Shown one piece after another: positions 47,908-57,822 of a stretch of 59,440 nt of DNA. The notes beneath the pieces were generated by a model. It was not told the DNA's origin and did no database searches. It was given only the letters and a program-made list of their open reading frames with translations. How positions within the stretch are numbered: position 1 is the stretch's first letter; every line of letters begins with the position of its first letter. A program made the translations under genes and the position numbers. Source of the DNA: Cyanocohniella sp. LLY (GTDB taxonomy: Bacteria > Cyanobacteriota > Cyanobacteriia > Cyanobacteriales > Nostocaceae); contig JAKOMP010000027.1 in the NCBI GenBank assembly GCA_022241785.1, positions 1 to 59,440 on the forward strand, in the 5' to 3' direction.

Positions 47908-49257
47908 TCATTCTCCTGATTTGAGAATCTTGGCAATGATCCCCAAACTTTCTTCAAACATGGATTCTCTTCCCCAGCGTTGCACCTGCTGACTCAGCAA
48001 GGCTTCGGCTTTTTGTTCCGAAAGTGAACTCACCTGTTGAAATAGACCAGCAGATTGGGCCCCACCGTGGGTTTCCATCCGCATACAACCGCCAGTTTCC
48101 GAGCAGATGACTGTACCACAGTCTGCTTGCGGATTTGTAGAGCTAAGGCGTAGGGCAATTAAGTCACCGCCTACTTCACCCACATCAGCCACGGGGACTC
48201 CGGCTAACTCGGCTTCTACATGTCGCTGGTCTTGGGTAACAAAGCGAATTTGCGTGATTTCGTAATCGCCATTTTCCCGTTTATAGGAAACTGGTAACCA
48301 TTCCAATCGACTCGCCAGCCAACCCAAAAACAGCAATGCTTGGGTAGTGTTGCCTTTTTCATAATCAATGGTCACGCGGTCAATTTCTTTGATAGCTGTG
48401 CGACGATGGGGTGAGTCGTAAGCCTGGGCTGTCAATTCCTGCCATGCAGCCAAACGACGCCAGTTCAAGTCAGCTAAGGGGATACCAGTTTCTACCAACT
48501 CTTGGAGACTGAGTAAATCACTTTCTGGCTCGTTAAAGTTACACGAATCAACGATGACATTATTGCAGACAGCTGCCAGCCGCTTAAATAAAGCATTATT
48601 GGGGTCTGGTGTTGCCTTCCACCAGAGAAACTTGGGTAAACCACCAATTAACAATGCTGGAATCATTCCTCCCACCCGTTCCAAGGCGGCAGCAGTTCCA
48701 CTCAGAGTGATATATTCGCAGCAAATGAGTGTACTGGAAGATTGTTTTTGAATGGGACAATAAGCAGAAACTTGGGCTTTTACCCCTTCATCTTCCCCAG
48801 CAATGGGAAATAGAGCAATAATCCGGCAGGGATTGCGGAGAGCAATTTCATCGGCAATGGTGGGACTGTTGGGACTGAAGTTATAAGTAACATTTTCTGA
48901 TCCCTGACGTTTGGCGAATTCTTCCCGCAATATAGCCAGTGTTTCTGGTGTGGCTGTGCCAGTTTCCGACAGTCCATATTTGACTTGTACTTGCCGTAGA
49001 GCCGCGGCCATTTGTGGCCCTAAAATTCCATCAATGGGGCCGTTATAAAAGCCTAAAGCAGCTAACAAATACTGGGTTTCTTCTGGTTCGTAAACCACCA
49101 AAGTAAAAGTTGTGGCTCTAGTAGCAGCAGGAAGTCCACCATCTGCACCAGTAATGCCGTAACTTTGCCAAATTTGATTCAGTTCCGTTTCTATTTCGTT
49201 GAGCGAAATATCCTTGGGTGCCTGAAGTGAAAAAATTGTCGGAGCTTGGGAAATCAT
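47908..49257 (-). CDS. opcA: Glucose-6-phosphate dehydrogenase assembly protein OpcA
   Basis: A 449-residue OpcA, the protein that promotes assembly and redox activation of G6PDH in cyanobacteria and is essential for nitrogen fixation-linked NADPH supply in Nostoc. A peptidoglycan-binding-like helical module lies at about 55-115 (YLLAALGFYNGPIDGILGPQMAAALRQVQ). The OpcA core follows (IIALFPIAGEDEGVKAQVSAY, PALLIGGLPKFLWWKATPDP, LNWRRLAAWQELTAQAYDSP, FLGWLASRLEWLPV). It lies directly downstream of zwf, as in Nostoc punctiforme. A cysteine-containing C-terminal region (VICSETGGCMRMETHGGAQS) may relate to the redox control reported for the family. Confidence 0.95.
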   Translation of the reverse strand: MISQAPTIFSLQAPKDISLNEIETELNQIWQSYGITGADGGLPAATRATTFTLVVYEPEETQYLLAALGFYNGPIDGILGPQMAAALRQVQVKYGLSETGTATPETLAILREEFAKRQGSENVTYNFSPNSPTIADEIALRNPCRIIALFPIAGEDEGVKAQVSAYCPIQKQSSSTLICCEYITLSGTAAALERVGGMIPALLIGGLPKFLWWKATPDPNNALFKRLAAVCNNVIVDSCNFNEPESDLLSLQELVETGIPLADLNWRRLAAWQELTAQAYDSPHRRTAIKEIDRVTIDYEKGNTTQALLFLGWLASRLEWLPVSYKRENGDYEITQIRFVTQDQRHVEAELAGVPVADVGEVGGDLIALRLSSTNPQADCGTVICSETGGCMRMETHGGAQSAGLFQQVSSLSEQKAEALLSQQVQRWGRESMFEESLGIIAKILKSGE

Positions 49258-49365
49258 AGTAGTTTTGAGTTTTCCATTTAGTTATTGGTCTTTAGTCTTT
49301 AGCCCTGAGTCACTTGTGTTTTATTTTTACTAATGACTAACGACTAATGACTAATGACTCTATTT

Positions 49366-50892
49366 CTACAGTCTGCGCCAGCGACGACCATCTTGATTGA
49401 TCAATAATTCTGCTTCGGCTGGTTCCCAGGTACCGGCTTCGTATTTGGGAATCGTGGTTGGGTCTGCGGGTGTATCCCAAACAGAAAGCGCTGGGGTGAC
49501 TACCTGCCAAGCTGCTTCTACTTCGTCCGCTCTGGTGAACAATGTTTGATCGCCCATCATACAATCAAGGAATAGGCGATCGTAGGCATCAGACGTTGCT
49601 TGGATGCCAAATGAGCCATAACTAAAGTCCATATCCACAGAACGGGTGCGGAATTCTGCTCCTGGCATTTTCACATCAAAACGTAAGGAAATTCCTTCAT
49701 TCGGTTGAATCCGCATGGCCAAAACATTGGCATTTCTCTGTTGCGCGGCGGATTGAAACATCCGAGAAGGAACATCACGGAAGTGAATGGAAATTTCACT
49801 GACTTTTTTCGGCATTCGTTTGCCTGTACGCAAGTAGAAGGGTACACCCTGCCAGCGCCAGTTATCTACCTGGAACTTCATGGCTACATAAGTGGGTGTG
49901 CTGGAATTGGCATCAACTCCTGGTTCTTCGTGATACCCTGGCACTTGTTGACCCTTCATCCAACCAGCACTATATTGACCACGGACTGCTGAATGTGACA
50001 GATTCCCAATATCAGCTAACCGAGTAGCTTGCAATACTTTTACTTTTTCTGTGCGGATACTGTCGGCATCCATGGCATTGGGTGCTTCCATTGCCGTGAG
50101 ACAGTAAAGTTGCATCAAGTGGTTTTGCAACATATCCCGTAGTGCGCCGGCTTGTTCATAGTAGCCCGCTCTGTCTTCCACACCTACGGTTTCTGCCACG
50201 GTAATTTGTACGTGGTCAACAAATTGCCGATTCCACAATGGTTCAAAAATCGCATTGGCGAAGCGAAATACCAGGAGATTTTGAACTGTTTCTTTACCTA
50301 AGTAGTGGTCAATGCGGTAAACTTGATTTTCTTTGCAATATTTCTGCACTATTACGTTGAGGCTTTGGGCAGAAGCCAAGTCCCGACCAAAGGGTTTTTC
50401 AATTACCAGACGATGCTTGTAGGGGTCGTCTAGCATTCCTGCTCCCCCTAGCTGTCTGATGGCTTCCGGAAAGAAGTTAGGAGCCACGGAGAGGTAAAAC
50501 ATCCTGTTTCCCCGTGTACCCCGTTTTTCGTCTAATTCACTCAGAAGCTCTTTCAGTTTTTGGTAACTCTCCGGTTTGTCTATGTCCCCAGGACAGTAAA
50601 ACAGACCTTGAGAGAAGTCTTGCCAGAGTTCCCCTAATTCGACATCAGCATGAGCCTCTTCCATGCCCTTCTGCATTTGTTCGCGGAAGTAGTCATGGCT
50701 CCACTCTCGACGTGCTACGCCAACAATAGTGGTCTCTGGTGCAATGCGTCGTTCTCGCCGCAATTTGTAAAGTGCTGGTACTAGTTTGCGCCAGGTAAGG
50801 TCACCAGAAGCGCCAAAGATAACGATAATCTGGGGTTCAGGCATCCCTTGCTGTTGCAGACCAACGCGCAAGGGATTTTCTAGCAGACTAAC
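49366..50892 (-). CDS. zwf: Glucose-6-phosphate 1-dehydrogenase
   Basis: A 508-residue G6PDH, the first enzyme of the oxidative pentose phosphate pathway and the main NADPH source in darkness and in heterocysts. The NADP motif is [20 protein letters not shown]; the substrate site is [16 protein letters not shown], with the catalytic His in a following segment of the same region. Further conserved parts are [23 protein letters not shown] and [21 protein letters not shown] 50892 ([17 protein letters not shown]) matches the usual cyanobacterial start; the open frame extends 16 codons upstream. It is the third gene of fbp-tal-zwf-opcA. Confidence 0.97.
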   Translation of the reverse strand, partial: VSLLENPLRVGLQQQGMPEPQIIVIFGASGDLTWRKLVPALYKLRRERRIAPETTIVGVARREWSHDYFREQMQKGMEEAHADVELGELWQDFSQGLFYCPGDIDKPESYQKLKELLSELDEKRGTRGNRMFYLSVAPNFFPEAIRQLGGAGMLDDPYKHRLVIEKPFGRDLASAQSLNVIVQKYCKENQVYRIDHYLGKETVQNLLVFRFANAIFEPLWNRQFVDHVQITVAETVGVEDRAGYYEQAGALRDMLQNHLMQLYCLTAMEAPNAMDADSIRTEKVKVLQATRLADIGNLSHSAVRGQYSAGWMKGQQVPGYHEEPGVDANSSTPTYVAMKFQVDNWRWQGVPFYLRTGKRMPKKVSEISIHFRDVPSRMFQSAAQQRNANVLAMRIQPNEGISLRFDVKMPGAEFRTRSVDMDFSYGSFGIQATSDAYDRLFLDCMMGDQTLFTRADEVEAAWQVVTPALSVWDTPADPTTIPKYEAGTWEPAEAELLINQDGRRWRRL

Positions 50893-50999
50893 CATAGAAG
50901 TTTTCAGTGGGGTGTTGAGTGGTGTGTGATGTAGACGCAATAAATTACGTCTACAAAAGAGTTGTACCCTTCGGCAGGCTCAGGGTAAACGTTAAAGGG

Positions 51000-52145
51000 T
51001 TACACTGGTGACAATAACTTGACTTTGTTTTCTAAAGAGTTCATCAAGGACTCGAAGGGTTTGACGAACTTATCAATACCTTCAATTAACAGTTCGTCCA
51101 TGACGGTATTGATATCAATGTCAATGTCTGGATCTTTGAGACTTTCTATCAGCTGGTAAGCTTGTTCCACATCTGTTTCTACGCGGTCAGCAACATCACA
51201 ATGGTCGGCACAAGCTTTAATTGTTGCGGGTGGTAAGGTGTTAACGGTGTCGGGGCCAATTAACTCGTCCACATACATGACATCGCTGTAGTCGGGGTCT
51301 TTGGTGCTGGTGCTAGCCCAAAGTAATCTTTGGACGTTAGCCCCTTTTGCTGCTAAGGCTTGCCAGCGGTCGCTCTCAATAATCTTGTTGTATTCTTGAT
51401 AAGCAATCTTAGCGTTAGCGATCGCTACTTTACCTTTGACAGATCGCAGTCTGGCTTCTAGGTTAATATCATCAACGCCACGTTTCAACTTTTCATCAAT
51501 TTTGGCGTCAACGTTACTATCAATCCGGCTGAGGAAGAAGCTAGCCACGGAAGAAATTTTGCTAATGTCTTGACCTTGCGCCACCCGTTTTTCTAAGCCA
51601 CGAATATACGCCCAAGCTGTATTGATGTAGCTTTCTACGGAAAATAACAATGTGATGTTAACATTGATACCTTCAGAAATGACCTGTTCTACTGCTGGTA
51701 GTCCAGCTTCTGTGCCAGGAATTTTAATCATCACATTTTCCCGCCCAATTTCTTGGAAATAGCGACGGGCTTCGTTGATGGTTGCTTGGGTATCATGGGC
51801 AATGGTTGGTGGTACTTCAATACTCACGTAACCATCGAGTGTATTCGAGGCTTCATATACAGGGCGCAGAATATCACAGGCATTACGGATATCTGCGAAA
51901 ACTAGGGATTCGTAGATTTTGTATGTGGGTAAGCCAGCACGAACACCTGCTTCGATGTCGGCATCATACATGGCATTGTCGGCGATCGCTTTCTCAAAGA
52001 TGGCTGGATTAGAGGTAATTCCAGAGATACCCTGATTTTCTACCAGGTTTTTTAATTCACCTGATTGAATCATGTCACGGGTCAAATTATCCATCCAGAT
52101 ACTTTGACCGTGTTGTTTAATTTCTAGTAGATGATTGGTAGCCAT
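51000..52145 (-). CDS. tal: Transaldolase
   Basis: A 381-residue TalB/TalC-superfamily enzyme of the longer actinobacterial/cyanobacterial type. It transfers a dihydroxyacetone unit between sugar phosphates. The family start is LLEIKQHGQSIWMDNLTRDM, with GISGITSNPAIFEKAI, the Schiff-base Lys in NVMIKIPGTEAGLPAVEQ, and the late motif LLWASTSTKDPDYSDVMYV. ATG 52145 is chosen because MATNHLLEIKQ is the usual start; the frame extends 16 codons upstream. It is second in the fbp-tal-zwf-opcA cluster. The 278 bp before it may carry an own promoter, as described for Nostoc. Confidence 0.96.
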   Translation of the reverse strand: MATNHLLEIKQHGQSIWMDNLTRDMIQSGELKNLVENQGISGITSNPAIFEKAIADNAMYDADIEAGVRAGLPTYKIYESLVFADIRNACDILRPVYEASNTLDGYVSIEVPPTIAHDTQATINEARRYFQEIGRENVMIKIPGTEAGLPAVEQVISEGINVNITLLFSVESYINTAWAYIRGLEKRVAQGQDISKISSVASFFLSRIDSNVDAKIDEKLKRGVDDINLEARLRSVKGKVAIANAKIAYQEYNKIIESDRWQALAAKGANVQRLLWASTSTKDPDYSDVMYVDELIGPDTVNTLPPATIKACADHCDVADRVETDVEQAYQLIESLKDPDIDIDINTVMDELLIEGIDKFVKPFESLMNSLENKVKLLSPV

Positions 52146-52423
52146 AGCTCTAGCTTTACTCCTGTTAATGCTCTTTTTAAGTGAAGTTAGCAAAACACAT
52201 CAAATGTTGAAATAGATACAAGTGATTAGTTATCGATTGTCCATAAAGGGCTAATGATAACTGTTCACTGTCTACCGTTTTTTGATGGTTACTTTTGCAT
52301 TTTGGCGTTGCCTATCACTTATCGCATCGGCCAGCTGAGGTAATCTTTAATTCACATTCAACTAGCGCTAGCCTGTATTCCCAATCCCCAATATTGATCA
52401 TTACTGGCAGATGATAGCTGTAT
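52146..52423. other. Spacer between fbp and tal
   Basis: A 278-bp gap inside the fbp-tal-zwf-opcA cluster, with no gene or known repeat. It is long enough for an internal promoter ahead of tal. Confidence 0.45.
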
Positions 52424-53473
52424 CTAGTGACCGTTTTGGATAAAAGACTCAACCTTTGCTACATCCTCTTTGCTACCAATAATTAGAGGTGTGCGCTGAT
52501 GCAGTTTTTTCGGCACGACATCCAAAACATCTACCAGTCCCGTGGTAGCGCGACCACCTGCTTGCTCAATTACCATAGCTAGGGGAGCAGATTCATACAG
52601 CAAGCGCAATTTCCCTTCTGGTTTTTGAATTGTACCTGGATAGAGAAACACACCGCCTTGAACTAAAATCCGATGGATGTCACTCACCATAGCGCCACTG
52701 TAACGAGCGCTATAACCTTCAGTGCGATGAACGTAACGAATATATTCTCGCATTGATTCTTCCCACTGCCAAAAGTTCCCTTCGTTAACGCTATAAACCG
52801 AACCGTGGTTAGGAATGCGGATATTTTCTTCTGTGAGGATAAACTCACCTAAGCTGGGGTCTAGGGTAAACGAATGAACGCCATTACCTATAGTATAGAC
52901 CAGCAGGGTGCTGGGCCCATAAAGGATGTAGCCGGCAGCGATTTGCTTGCGTCCGTTGGTGAGCAAGTCGGTAGCTTTGCCATCGGCATCATCACCTTCT
53001 TGTTGCCGAATCGCAAAAATTGAACCCAAACTGAGATTGGTATCGGTATTCGATGAGCCATCAATTGGGTCATACAGCAAGGTATAGCGCCCAATAGGGC
53101 AGTTTTCCGGGATATAATAAGGTTCTTCCATTTCCTCGGAAGCTAGGCGACAAACTAAGCCACTTTGCTTAAACACCGAAATAAATACGTCATTGGCATA
53201 GACATCCATCTTTTTGACGGATTCCCCTTGCACATTCACATCCCCTGTAAATCCGAGAACACCTTCCATTAAACCGGCACGACTTAGGCGGCGAGCAACT
53301 AATTTACCAGCCAGAGCGATGCGATTCATTAACGTACTCAAGTCCTGTGCATCTGCTGAAAAACTTTTAAGTTGCTGGAGAACGTGACGGGATAAGGTTG
53401 TACAATCACGGTCTAAAGCTTTATCTGTAGAGTCATTCATGGAAAATTCTAAGGATTGTGGTGCTTGAGTCAT
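52424..53473 (-). CDS. fbp: Class I fructose-1,6-bisphosphatase
   Basis: A 349-residue class I FBPase. It hydrolyses fructose 1,6-bisphosphate in gluconeogenesis and, in cyanobacteria, feeds the oxidative pentose phosphate cycle. Seen: [16 protein letters not shown] near the start, the metal-binding LASEEMEE and [22 protein letters not shown], and substrate-binding [16 protein letters not shown] and [19 protein letters not shown]. Start at ATG 53473; Met12 is possible. It is first in the cluster and probably carries the main promoter in the 334 bp upstream, which contain no other gene but do contain a hairpin at 53663-53703. Confidence 0.96.
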   Translation of the reverse strand: MTQAPQSLEFSMNDSTDKALDRDCTTLSRHVLQQLKSFSADAQDLSTLMNRIALAGKLVARRLSRAGLMEGVLGFTGDVNVQGESVKKMDVYANDVFISVFKQSGLVCRLASEEMEEPYYIPENCPIGRYTLLYDPIDGSSNTDTNLSLGSIFAIRQQEGDDADGKATDLLTNGRKQIAAGYILYGPSTLLVYTIGNGVHSFTLDPSLGEFILTEENIRIPNHGSVYSVNEGNFWQWEESMREYIRYVHRTEGYSARYSGAMVSDIHRILVQGGVFLYPGTIQKPEGKLRLLYESAPLAMVIEQAGGRATTGLVDVLDVVPKKLHQRTPLIIGSKEDVAKVESFIQNGH

Positions 53474-53649
53474 TTTGGCATTCTTCCTAGGGTACTGAGT
53501 GGGGTGATCAAGTCACCTTGAGCAATCTATGATTGCTGCCTCTATCTTAGAAAGGTAAATTGATAACTGAGATGTGATTTTAGATAAACTAAAGAAATGA
53601 TCAGTTTATTTTCGGTTCTAGTACAGAGTATTGTATATTTACTCACATC

Positions 53650-53704
53650 TAAATTAAAAATCCCGACCAGTTGTGATCTGCTGGCAAAAGTCACAACTGG
53701 CCGG
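53650..53704 (-). terminator. Strong hairpin downstream of the RRM protein gene
   Basis: CCAGTTGTGA (53667-53676) pairs perfectly with TCACAACTGG (53691-53700), extended by CCG/CGG outside one mismatch. On the minus strand it is followed by ATTTTTAATTT, and on the plus strand by AAATTTTTATAA, so it could act in both directions. On the minus strand it follows the rbp gene. Confidence 0.75.
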
Positions 53705-53807
53705 AGGAAATTTTTATAATATTGAATGTTGTTTTTAGTAGATTATGGCAACTTCAATATATATATTGCGTAACTAGAAAACAATTTGCTTTGGCCTTCT
53801 TAACTTA

Positions 53808-54092
53808 TTAAAAATCCTGATTTTTTGCCCAACTACCTCGTCGGTTATCCTCCCGTGGTTTGGCTTTATTGACTCTCAGCTGACGACCCATCCATTCTGC
53901 CCCATCTAACTCAGTAATCGCGGCATCTTCTTGGGCATCTTCATTCATTTCAACAAATGCAAAGCCACGCATCCGTCCTGTTTCGCGGTCAGTAGGTAAG
54001 ACTACTCTTTTGACTTCGCCGTAGTCAGCAAATACAGCTTTTAAGTCTTCTTCAGTGGCGCTGTAGGAGAGGTTTCCAACGTAAATAGTCAT
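53808..54092 (-). CDS. RNA-binding protein with one RRM domain
   Basis: A 94-residue RRM protein of the glycine-poor cyanobacterial Rbp type. RNP2 is IYVGNL at the start and RNP1 is RGFAFVEM in the middle; the tail is short and basic (KAKPREDNRRGSWAKNQDF). Rbp proteins bind RNA as single domains, and many are induced by cold or take part in mRNA localisation. I use ATG 54092; a GTG nine bases upstream is possible. A strong terminator-like hairpin follows 105 bp downstream. The long upstream spacer could contain a regulated leader. Confidence 0.93.
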   Translation of the reverse strand: MTIYVGNLSYSATEEDLKAVFADYGEVKRVVLPTDRETGRMRGFAFVEMNEDAQEDAAITELDGAEWMGRQLRVNKAKPREDNRRGSWAKNQDF

Positions 54093-54454
54093 GTGGGTCA
54101 CGTTATTTTCAACAAAGAGCGATTAGTTCAGCTAGAGAACAGATATAAACAAACTGCAAATCTTGCATAGTCTTGTCTGACTCACCTCTGGCAAATGTTG
54201 TATGACAGCGATCGCAATGCTGGCTTTGTCTGCAACTCAATAAACCATTTAGCTGAACTTACGCATACGCTCATATAATAACTGATTGTGTTGTTTTGCA
54301 AAGTATGGGATTTTACAAACTCTCACAAGATGAAATTAGCCATGCTTATATGTTTTAATTCATAGGGTTTTTGGTGTTAATATAAAATGCTTAAGATTTA
54401 TTTTTAGTGACTTGTATTACTTCTGACTTTTCACGTCATGTGGAAAAGGTAACG

Positions 54455-54660
54455 CAAAACCTAACCCCCCAGCCCCCTTCCCTACGAGGGAATGGGGAGA
54501 AGTCAAAGTCTCTAACGCCACTTGCTACAACGCGGCGGCACTTCCTTCAAGTCGGGCAACCCGCCCAACGGAGTGCCTTGGGAACCCGCGCAACGCAGTG
54601 GCTCCTCCTCGCAGGAGAGAGATTTAGAGAGAGGTTTTCCAGATCCCGTGAAAAGTTAGG
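54455..54660. repeat. Complex GC-rich interspersed repeat
   Basis: A mosaic starting CCTAACCCCCCAGCCCCCTT, with CCCTACGAGGGAATGGGG, CTACAACGCGGCGGCACTTCC, GGGCAACCCGCCCAACGGAG, CGCGCAACGCAGTGGC and a closing CTCCTCGCAGGAGAGAGATT hairpin. These are modules of the kind found dispersed in Nostoc genomes. They produce an open frame that I do not regard as a gene. Nothing else is seen between 54093 and 54727. Confidence 0.7.
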
Positions 54661-54727
54661 TATTACTTATAGCTTTGATTCACGGACACTTGCGTTGAGC
54701 AAAGTGTCCTTATGTGTGATTTTTTTC

Positions 54728-55600
54728 CTACAAATATTTCCGCAGCAATAACCCCAACTTCTCTTTCGTCGCCACAGGTGCTTTCTCTAAATTCGTCAAA
54801 ATTGCATATTTCAAAGCCGAATGTGCATCACTCACTGGGGGATTCTCACTCAACCGCCGGACAGTTTCTTGAATCACCTTTTGGGCATTAACTGCATTAC
54901 GCTGTAAATTACCAATCACCATATCTACAGTTACACTATCGTGATCTGGATGCCAGCAATCATAATCTGTCACCAATGCTAAAGTTGCATAGGCAATCTC
55001 TGCTTCCCTGGCTAACTTAGCCTCCGGTAAATTCGTCATTCCAATCACTGTGGCATCCCAACTGCGATAAAGATGCGATTCCGCCTTAGTAGAAAATGCC
55101 GGGCCTTCCATGCATACATAAGTACCACCACGATGGAGAACCACATCTGGTAAATTCAAAGATGCGATCGCATCCGCTAACACCCCAGCCAAATTATGAC
55201 AAATCGGGTCACCAAAGGCAATGTGAGCCACGATTCCTTCACCAAAAAATGTCGAAACTCGATTTTTTGTTCTGTCAATAAATTGGTCTGGTACCACCAT
55301 ATCTAGTGGTTTTGCTTCTGCTTTTAAAGAACCAACCGCACTAGCTGAAATTAAATACTCTACACCCACTTGCTTCATGGCATAGATATTTGCACGAAAC
55401 GGCAACTCAGAAGGTAACAAAGTATGGTTGCGACCATGACGCGCTAAAAAAGCTACCCGTGTTCCGGCTAATGTACCCAAAATCACAGCATCAGAAGGCG
55501 AACCAAAAGGTGTCTGAATTTGCACCTCTTCTACATCCTTAAGGTCTGCCATTTTGTATAGACCACTGCCACCAATAATGCCAACTTGAGCTAATGTCAT
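54728..55600 (-). CDS. mtnP: S-methyl-5'-thioadenosine phosphorylase
   Basis: A 290-residue nucleoside phosphorylase. It splits methylthioadenosine, the by-product of polyamine synthesis, into adenine and methylthioribose phosphate for methionine salvage. Start [12 protein letters not shown]; phosphate-binding [45 protein letters not shown]; and base/sugar site [18 protein letters not shown], where the NLPEA form suits MTA rather than purine nucleosides. [14 protein letters not shown] is the loop of the family. The length is normal. It is monocistronic, followed by the complex repeat. Confidence 0.94.
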   Translation of the reverse strand: MTLAQVGIIGGSGLYKMADLKDVEEVQIQTPFGSPSDAVILGTLAGTRVAFLARHGRNHTLLPSELPFRANIYAMKQVGVEYLISASAVGSLKAEAKPLDMVVPDQFIDRTKNRVSTFFGEGIVAHIAFGDPICHNLAGVLADAIASLNLPDVVLHRGGTYVCMEGPAFSTKAESHLYRSWDATVIGMTNLPEAKLAREAEIAYATLALVTDYDCWHPDHDSVTVDMVIGNLQRNAVNAQKVIQETVRRLSENPPVSDAHSALKYAILTNLEKAPVATKEKLGLLLRKYL

Positions 55601-55623
55601 TATCTTTCACCTTAAATAGTAAT

Positions 55624-55815
55624 AGGACTTACGCAACTAGCATATTATTTTAAGTTTGTAGTGAGGACTTTAGTCCTCTCTGCGAGACGCTGCGCGGTAA
55701 GCGCAGCTATGCCCGCAGGGCTTTACAAGATAAGGGCTGTTCGCGCAGCGTTCCCGTAGGGTAGCCCTTACTACAAGGAAAAACTTTTATTTTTTGTGAC
55801 ACTTGCGTAAGTCCT
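55624..55815. mobile_element. 192-bp MITE with perfect 13-bp terminal inverted repeats
   Basis: The left end AGGACTTACGCAA is exactly inverted at the right end TTGCGTAAGTCCT. The interior holds nested palindromes (GAGGACTTTAGTCCTC; CTGCGCGGTAAGCGCAG; GGGCTGTTCGCGCAGCG) and no coding frame. The end sequence is shared with the 92-bp elements at 19854 and 27843. It is probably mobilised by a transposase encoded elsewhere. Confidence 0.88.
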
Positions 55816-55977
55816 GAGTAAATTAGACTTATCTTTAAGCCCAAAGTGATTAACTGATTAAATCTGCTGTCAGATTCTCCCCATATTTGATAGGGAAAAA
55901 TAAGCCAAATCGATACTTTAATTAGTACAAATGAGTAGGCTGCGGGACGTTTTATATCTTAACTTTTATTTTAAAAA

Positions 55978-57147
55978 TTAAATTATTTTTACCTTACTAG
56001 CAGCTATATTTGCCTTTTCTCTTGCTTCTGCGACATGATCACCTTTAGCCAAAGCTACCCCCATACGTCGATAAGGATGGGCGCTAGGTTTACCAAATAT
56101 CTTAATGTCTACATCTTTTGTTAATAAAGCCTCAGCCACACCTGTAAACGCCACAGCATCTGATTTTTCCGCAGCCAAAATTACAGCACTAGCTGAAGCA
56201 CCAAACAGTTCTATATGGGGAATTGGTAAGCCTAAAATCGCTCTTAAGTGTAATTCAAATTCATTTAAGTTTTGGGAAATTAACGTTACCATCCCTGTAT
56301 CATGTGGTCTGGGAGAAAGTTCCGAAAAAATCACTTCATCTTGGGTGATAAAAAATTCTACACCAAATATGCCGGCTCCTCCTAATGCATCTGTGACTTT
56401 TGTAGCTATTTTTTGAGCTTGAAATATTTTTTCATCAGAAATGCCAGCGGGTTGCCAAGACTCTTGATAATCTCCTCTTTCTTGACGATGACCGATAGGA
56501 GAACAGAAAATTGTCGGTGCATTCCACTGTTTAATTGTTAATAAAGTAATCTCAATTTCAAAGTTAATAAATTCCTCAACAATCACTTTTTGACTGTCAC
56601 CACGAGAATGAGCGATCGCATAATTCCAAGCTGTCTCAACTTCATCTTTTTTTTGGACAACAGACTGTCCTTTTCCAGAGGATGACATCACTGGTTTCAC
56701 TACATTGGGAAACCCAATTTCTTGAGAAGTACTAATCAATTCTTCCAAAGTAGAAGCATAGCCATATTTAGCTGTTCTAATGCCTAATTTTTGATGAGCT
56801 AATTCCCTAATTCGGTCACGATTCATCGTATAGTTAGTTGCAGCCGCTGTAGGAATAACTGTAATTCCTCTCTGTTCAAATTCCAGCAATTTTTCAGTTC
56901 TAATGGCTTCGATTTCAGGAATAATAAAATCAGGCTGGTGCTTTGTGACAACTGCTTCTAAATCATCAGCACTCAGCATTGAAATCACTTCACAACAGTC
57001 GGCAACTTGCATCGCTGGAGCATTAGCATAGCGGTCAACGGCAATTACATAATTACCCAAACGTTGAGCAGCAATGACAAATTCTTTGCCTAGTTCTCCA
57101 GAACCTAGCAACATCAATTTTTGGGGTAACTTAAGCGAATTTTTCAT
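55978..57147 (-). CDS. purT: Formate-dependent phosphoribosylglycinamide formyltransferase PurT
   Basis: A 389-residue ATP-grasp enzyme that formylates GAR with formate and ATP in purine synthesis. The N-terminal domain has KLMLLGSGELGKEFVIAAQRLG and VIAVDRYANAPAMQVAD; the ATP-grasp part has PNVVKPVMSSSGKGQSVV, GGAGIFGVEFFI and FSELSPRPHDTGMVTLISQ, with the metal-binding Glu residues. The C-terminus (RRMGVALAKGDHVAEAREKA) is standard. The length matches the family. It is on the minus strand, and its end faces the MITE about 160 bp away. Confidence 0.95.
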   Translation of the reverse strand: MKNSLKLPQKLMLLGSGELGKEFVIAAQRLGNYVIAVDRYANAPAMQVADCCEVISMLSADDLEAVVTKHQPDFIIPEIEAIRTEKLLEFEQRGITVIPTAAATNYTMNRDRIRELAHQKLGIRTAKYGYASTLEELISTSQEIGFPNVVKPVMSSSGKGQSVVQKKDEVETAWNYAIAHSRGDSQKVIVEEFINFEIEITLLTIKQWNAPTIFCSPIGHRQERGDYQESWQPAGISDEKIFQAQKIATKVTDALGGAGIFGVEFFITQDEVIFSELSPRPHDTGMVTLISQNLNEFELHLRAILGLPIPHIELFGASASAVILAAEKSDAVAFTGVAEALLTKDVDIKIFGKPSAHPYRRMGVALAKGDHVAEAREKANIAASKVKII

Positions 57148-57211
57148 AAATTTGTCCAGGTTAATTTTTTATTAATTTACTCTCAAACGAGAAGTTGGCA
57201 CTGCATATAAT

Positions 57212-57760
57212 TTATTTGCTCAAGGGAGTTGACAACCCATCAATGCTGATCATATTTTTCTGCTGTTTATATTCTTTAAGTCCTTGCTCACCTTTTTTAT
57301 TAGCCCAGTTTACTAGAGTTTGTCGCTGACTTTGATATTCATAAAGTGGTATACCTAAACCACATGATGTTTGCACTCTTTCAATATCAGCAATGATGAT
57401 TTGACGCGTTCCCGGTATTGGTGAAAATAATGAGTATAGAGAGTTCCATTCAGGTGAAGTCGGTAAAATTGTACATCCCTGACCGTAAAGACGCAAAATA
57501 CAGGGTGGTTCCTGAAAGGCACAAAACATCAAAGTTATCCGCCCATTTTCTTGCAGATGGGCTGAAGTTTCGTTACCACTGCCTGTAAGATCCAGATAAG
57601 CTACCTTATGGGGAGAGAGGACGCGAAAACATTCCAATCCTTTGGGAGACAGGTTAACGTGACCGGTGGGACTCAGAGGTGCAGACCCAACAAAGAACAT
57701 ATGTTGAGCAGCAATAAAGTTTTGCAGTTCCTCGGTAATACAGTCAAAAACTTTAGCCAT
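57212..57760 (-). CDS. Pyridoxamine 5'-phosphate oxidase family (FMN-binding split barrel) protein
   Basis: A 182-residue split-barrel flavoprotein-like protein: FIAAQHMFFVGSAPLSPTGHVNLSPKG at the start, AYLDLTGSGNETSAHLQENGRITLMFCAF, then PPCILRLYGQG. It lacks the C-terminal substrate segment of true PdxH, so vitamin B6 synthesis is unlikely; flavin- or F420-type redox on a small molecule is the family expectation. I use ATG 57760 (MAKVFDC); GTG 57784 would add eight residues. The N-terminal end is 62 bp from the divergent PLP enzyme gene, so they may share a control region. Confidence 0.85.
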   Translation of the reverse strand: MAKVFDCITEELQNFIAAQHMFFVGSAPLSPTGHVNLSPKGLECFRVLSPHKVAYLDLTGSGNETSAHLQENGRITLMFCAFQEPPCILRLYGQGCTILPTSPEWNSLYSLFSPIPGTRQIIIADIERVQTSCGLGIPLYEYQSQRQTLVNWANKKGEQGLKEYKQQKNMISIDGLSTPLSK

Positions 57761-57822
57761 AAAAGGTTTGATATCTAGTTGCACTTAAAGATAGTAACTT
57801 AGCGTGGGGAGTCGGGGACAAG

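Noticed and set aside
54407-54751. Open frame of 114 codons on the plus strand
   Set aside because: It is built from interspersed repeat modules (CCCCCCAGCCCCC, GGGCAACCCGCCC) and has no family look; it also overlaps the 3' end of mtnP.
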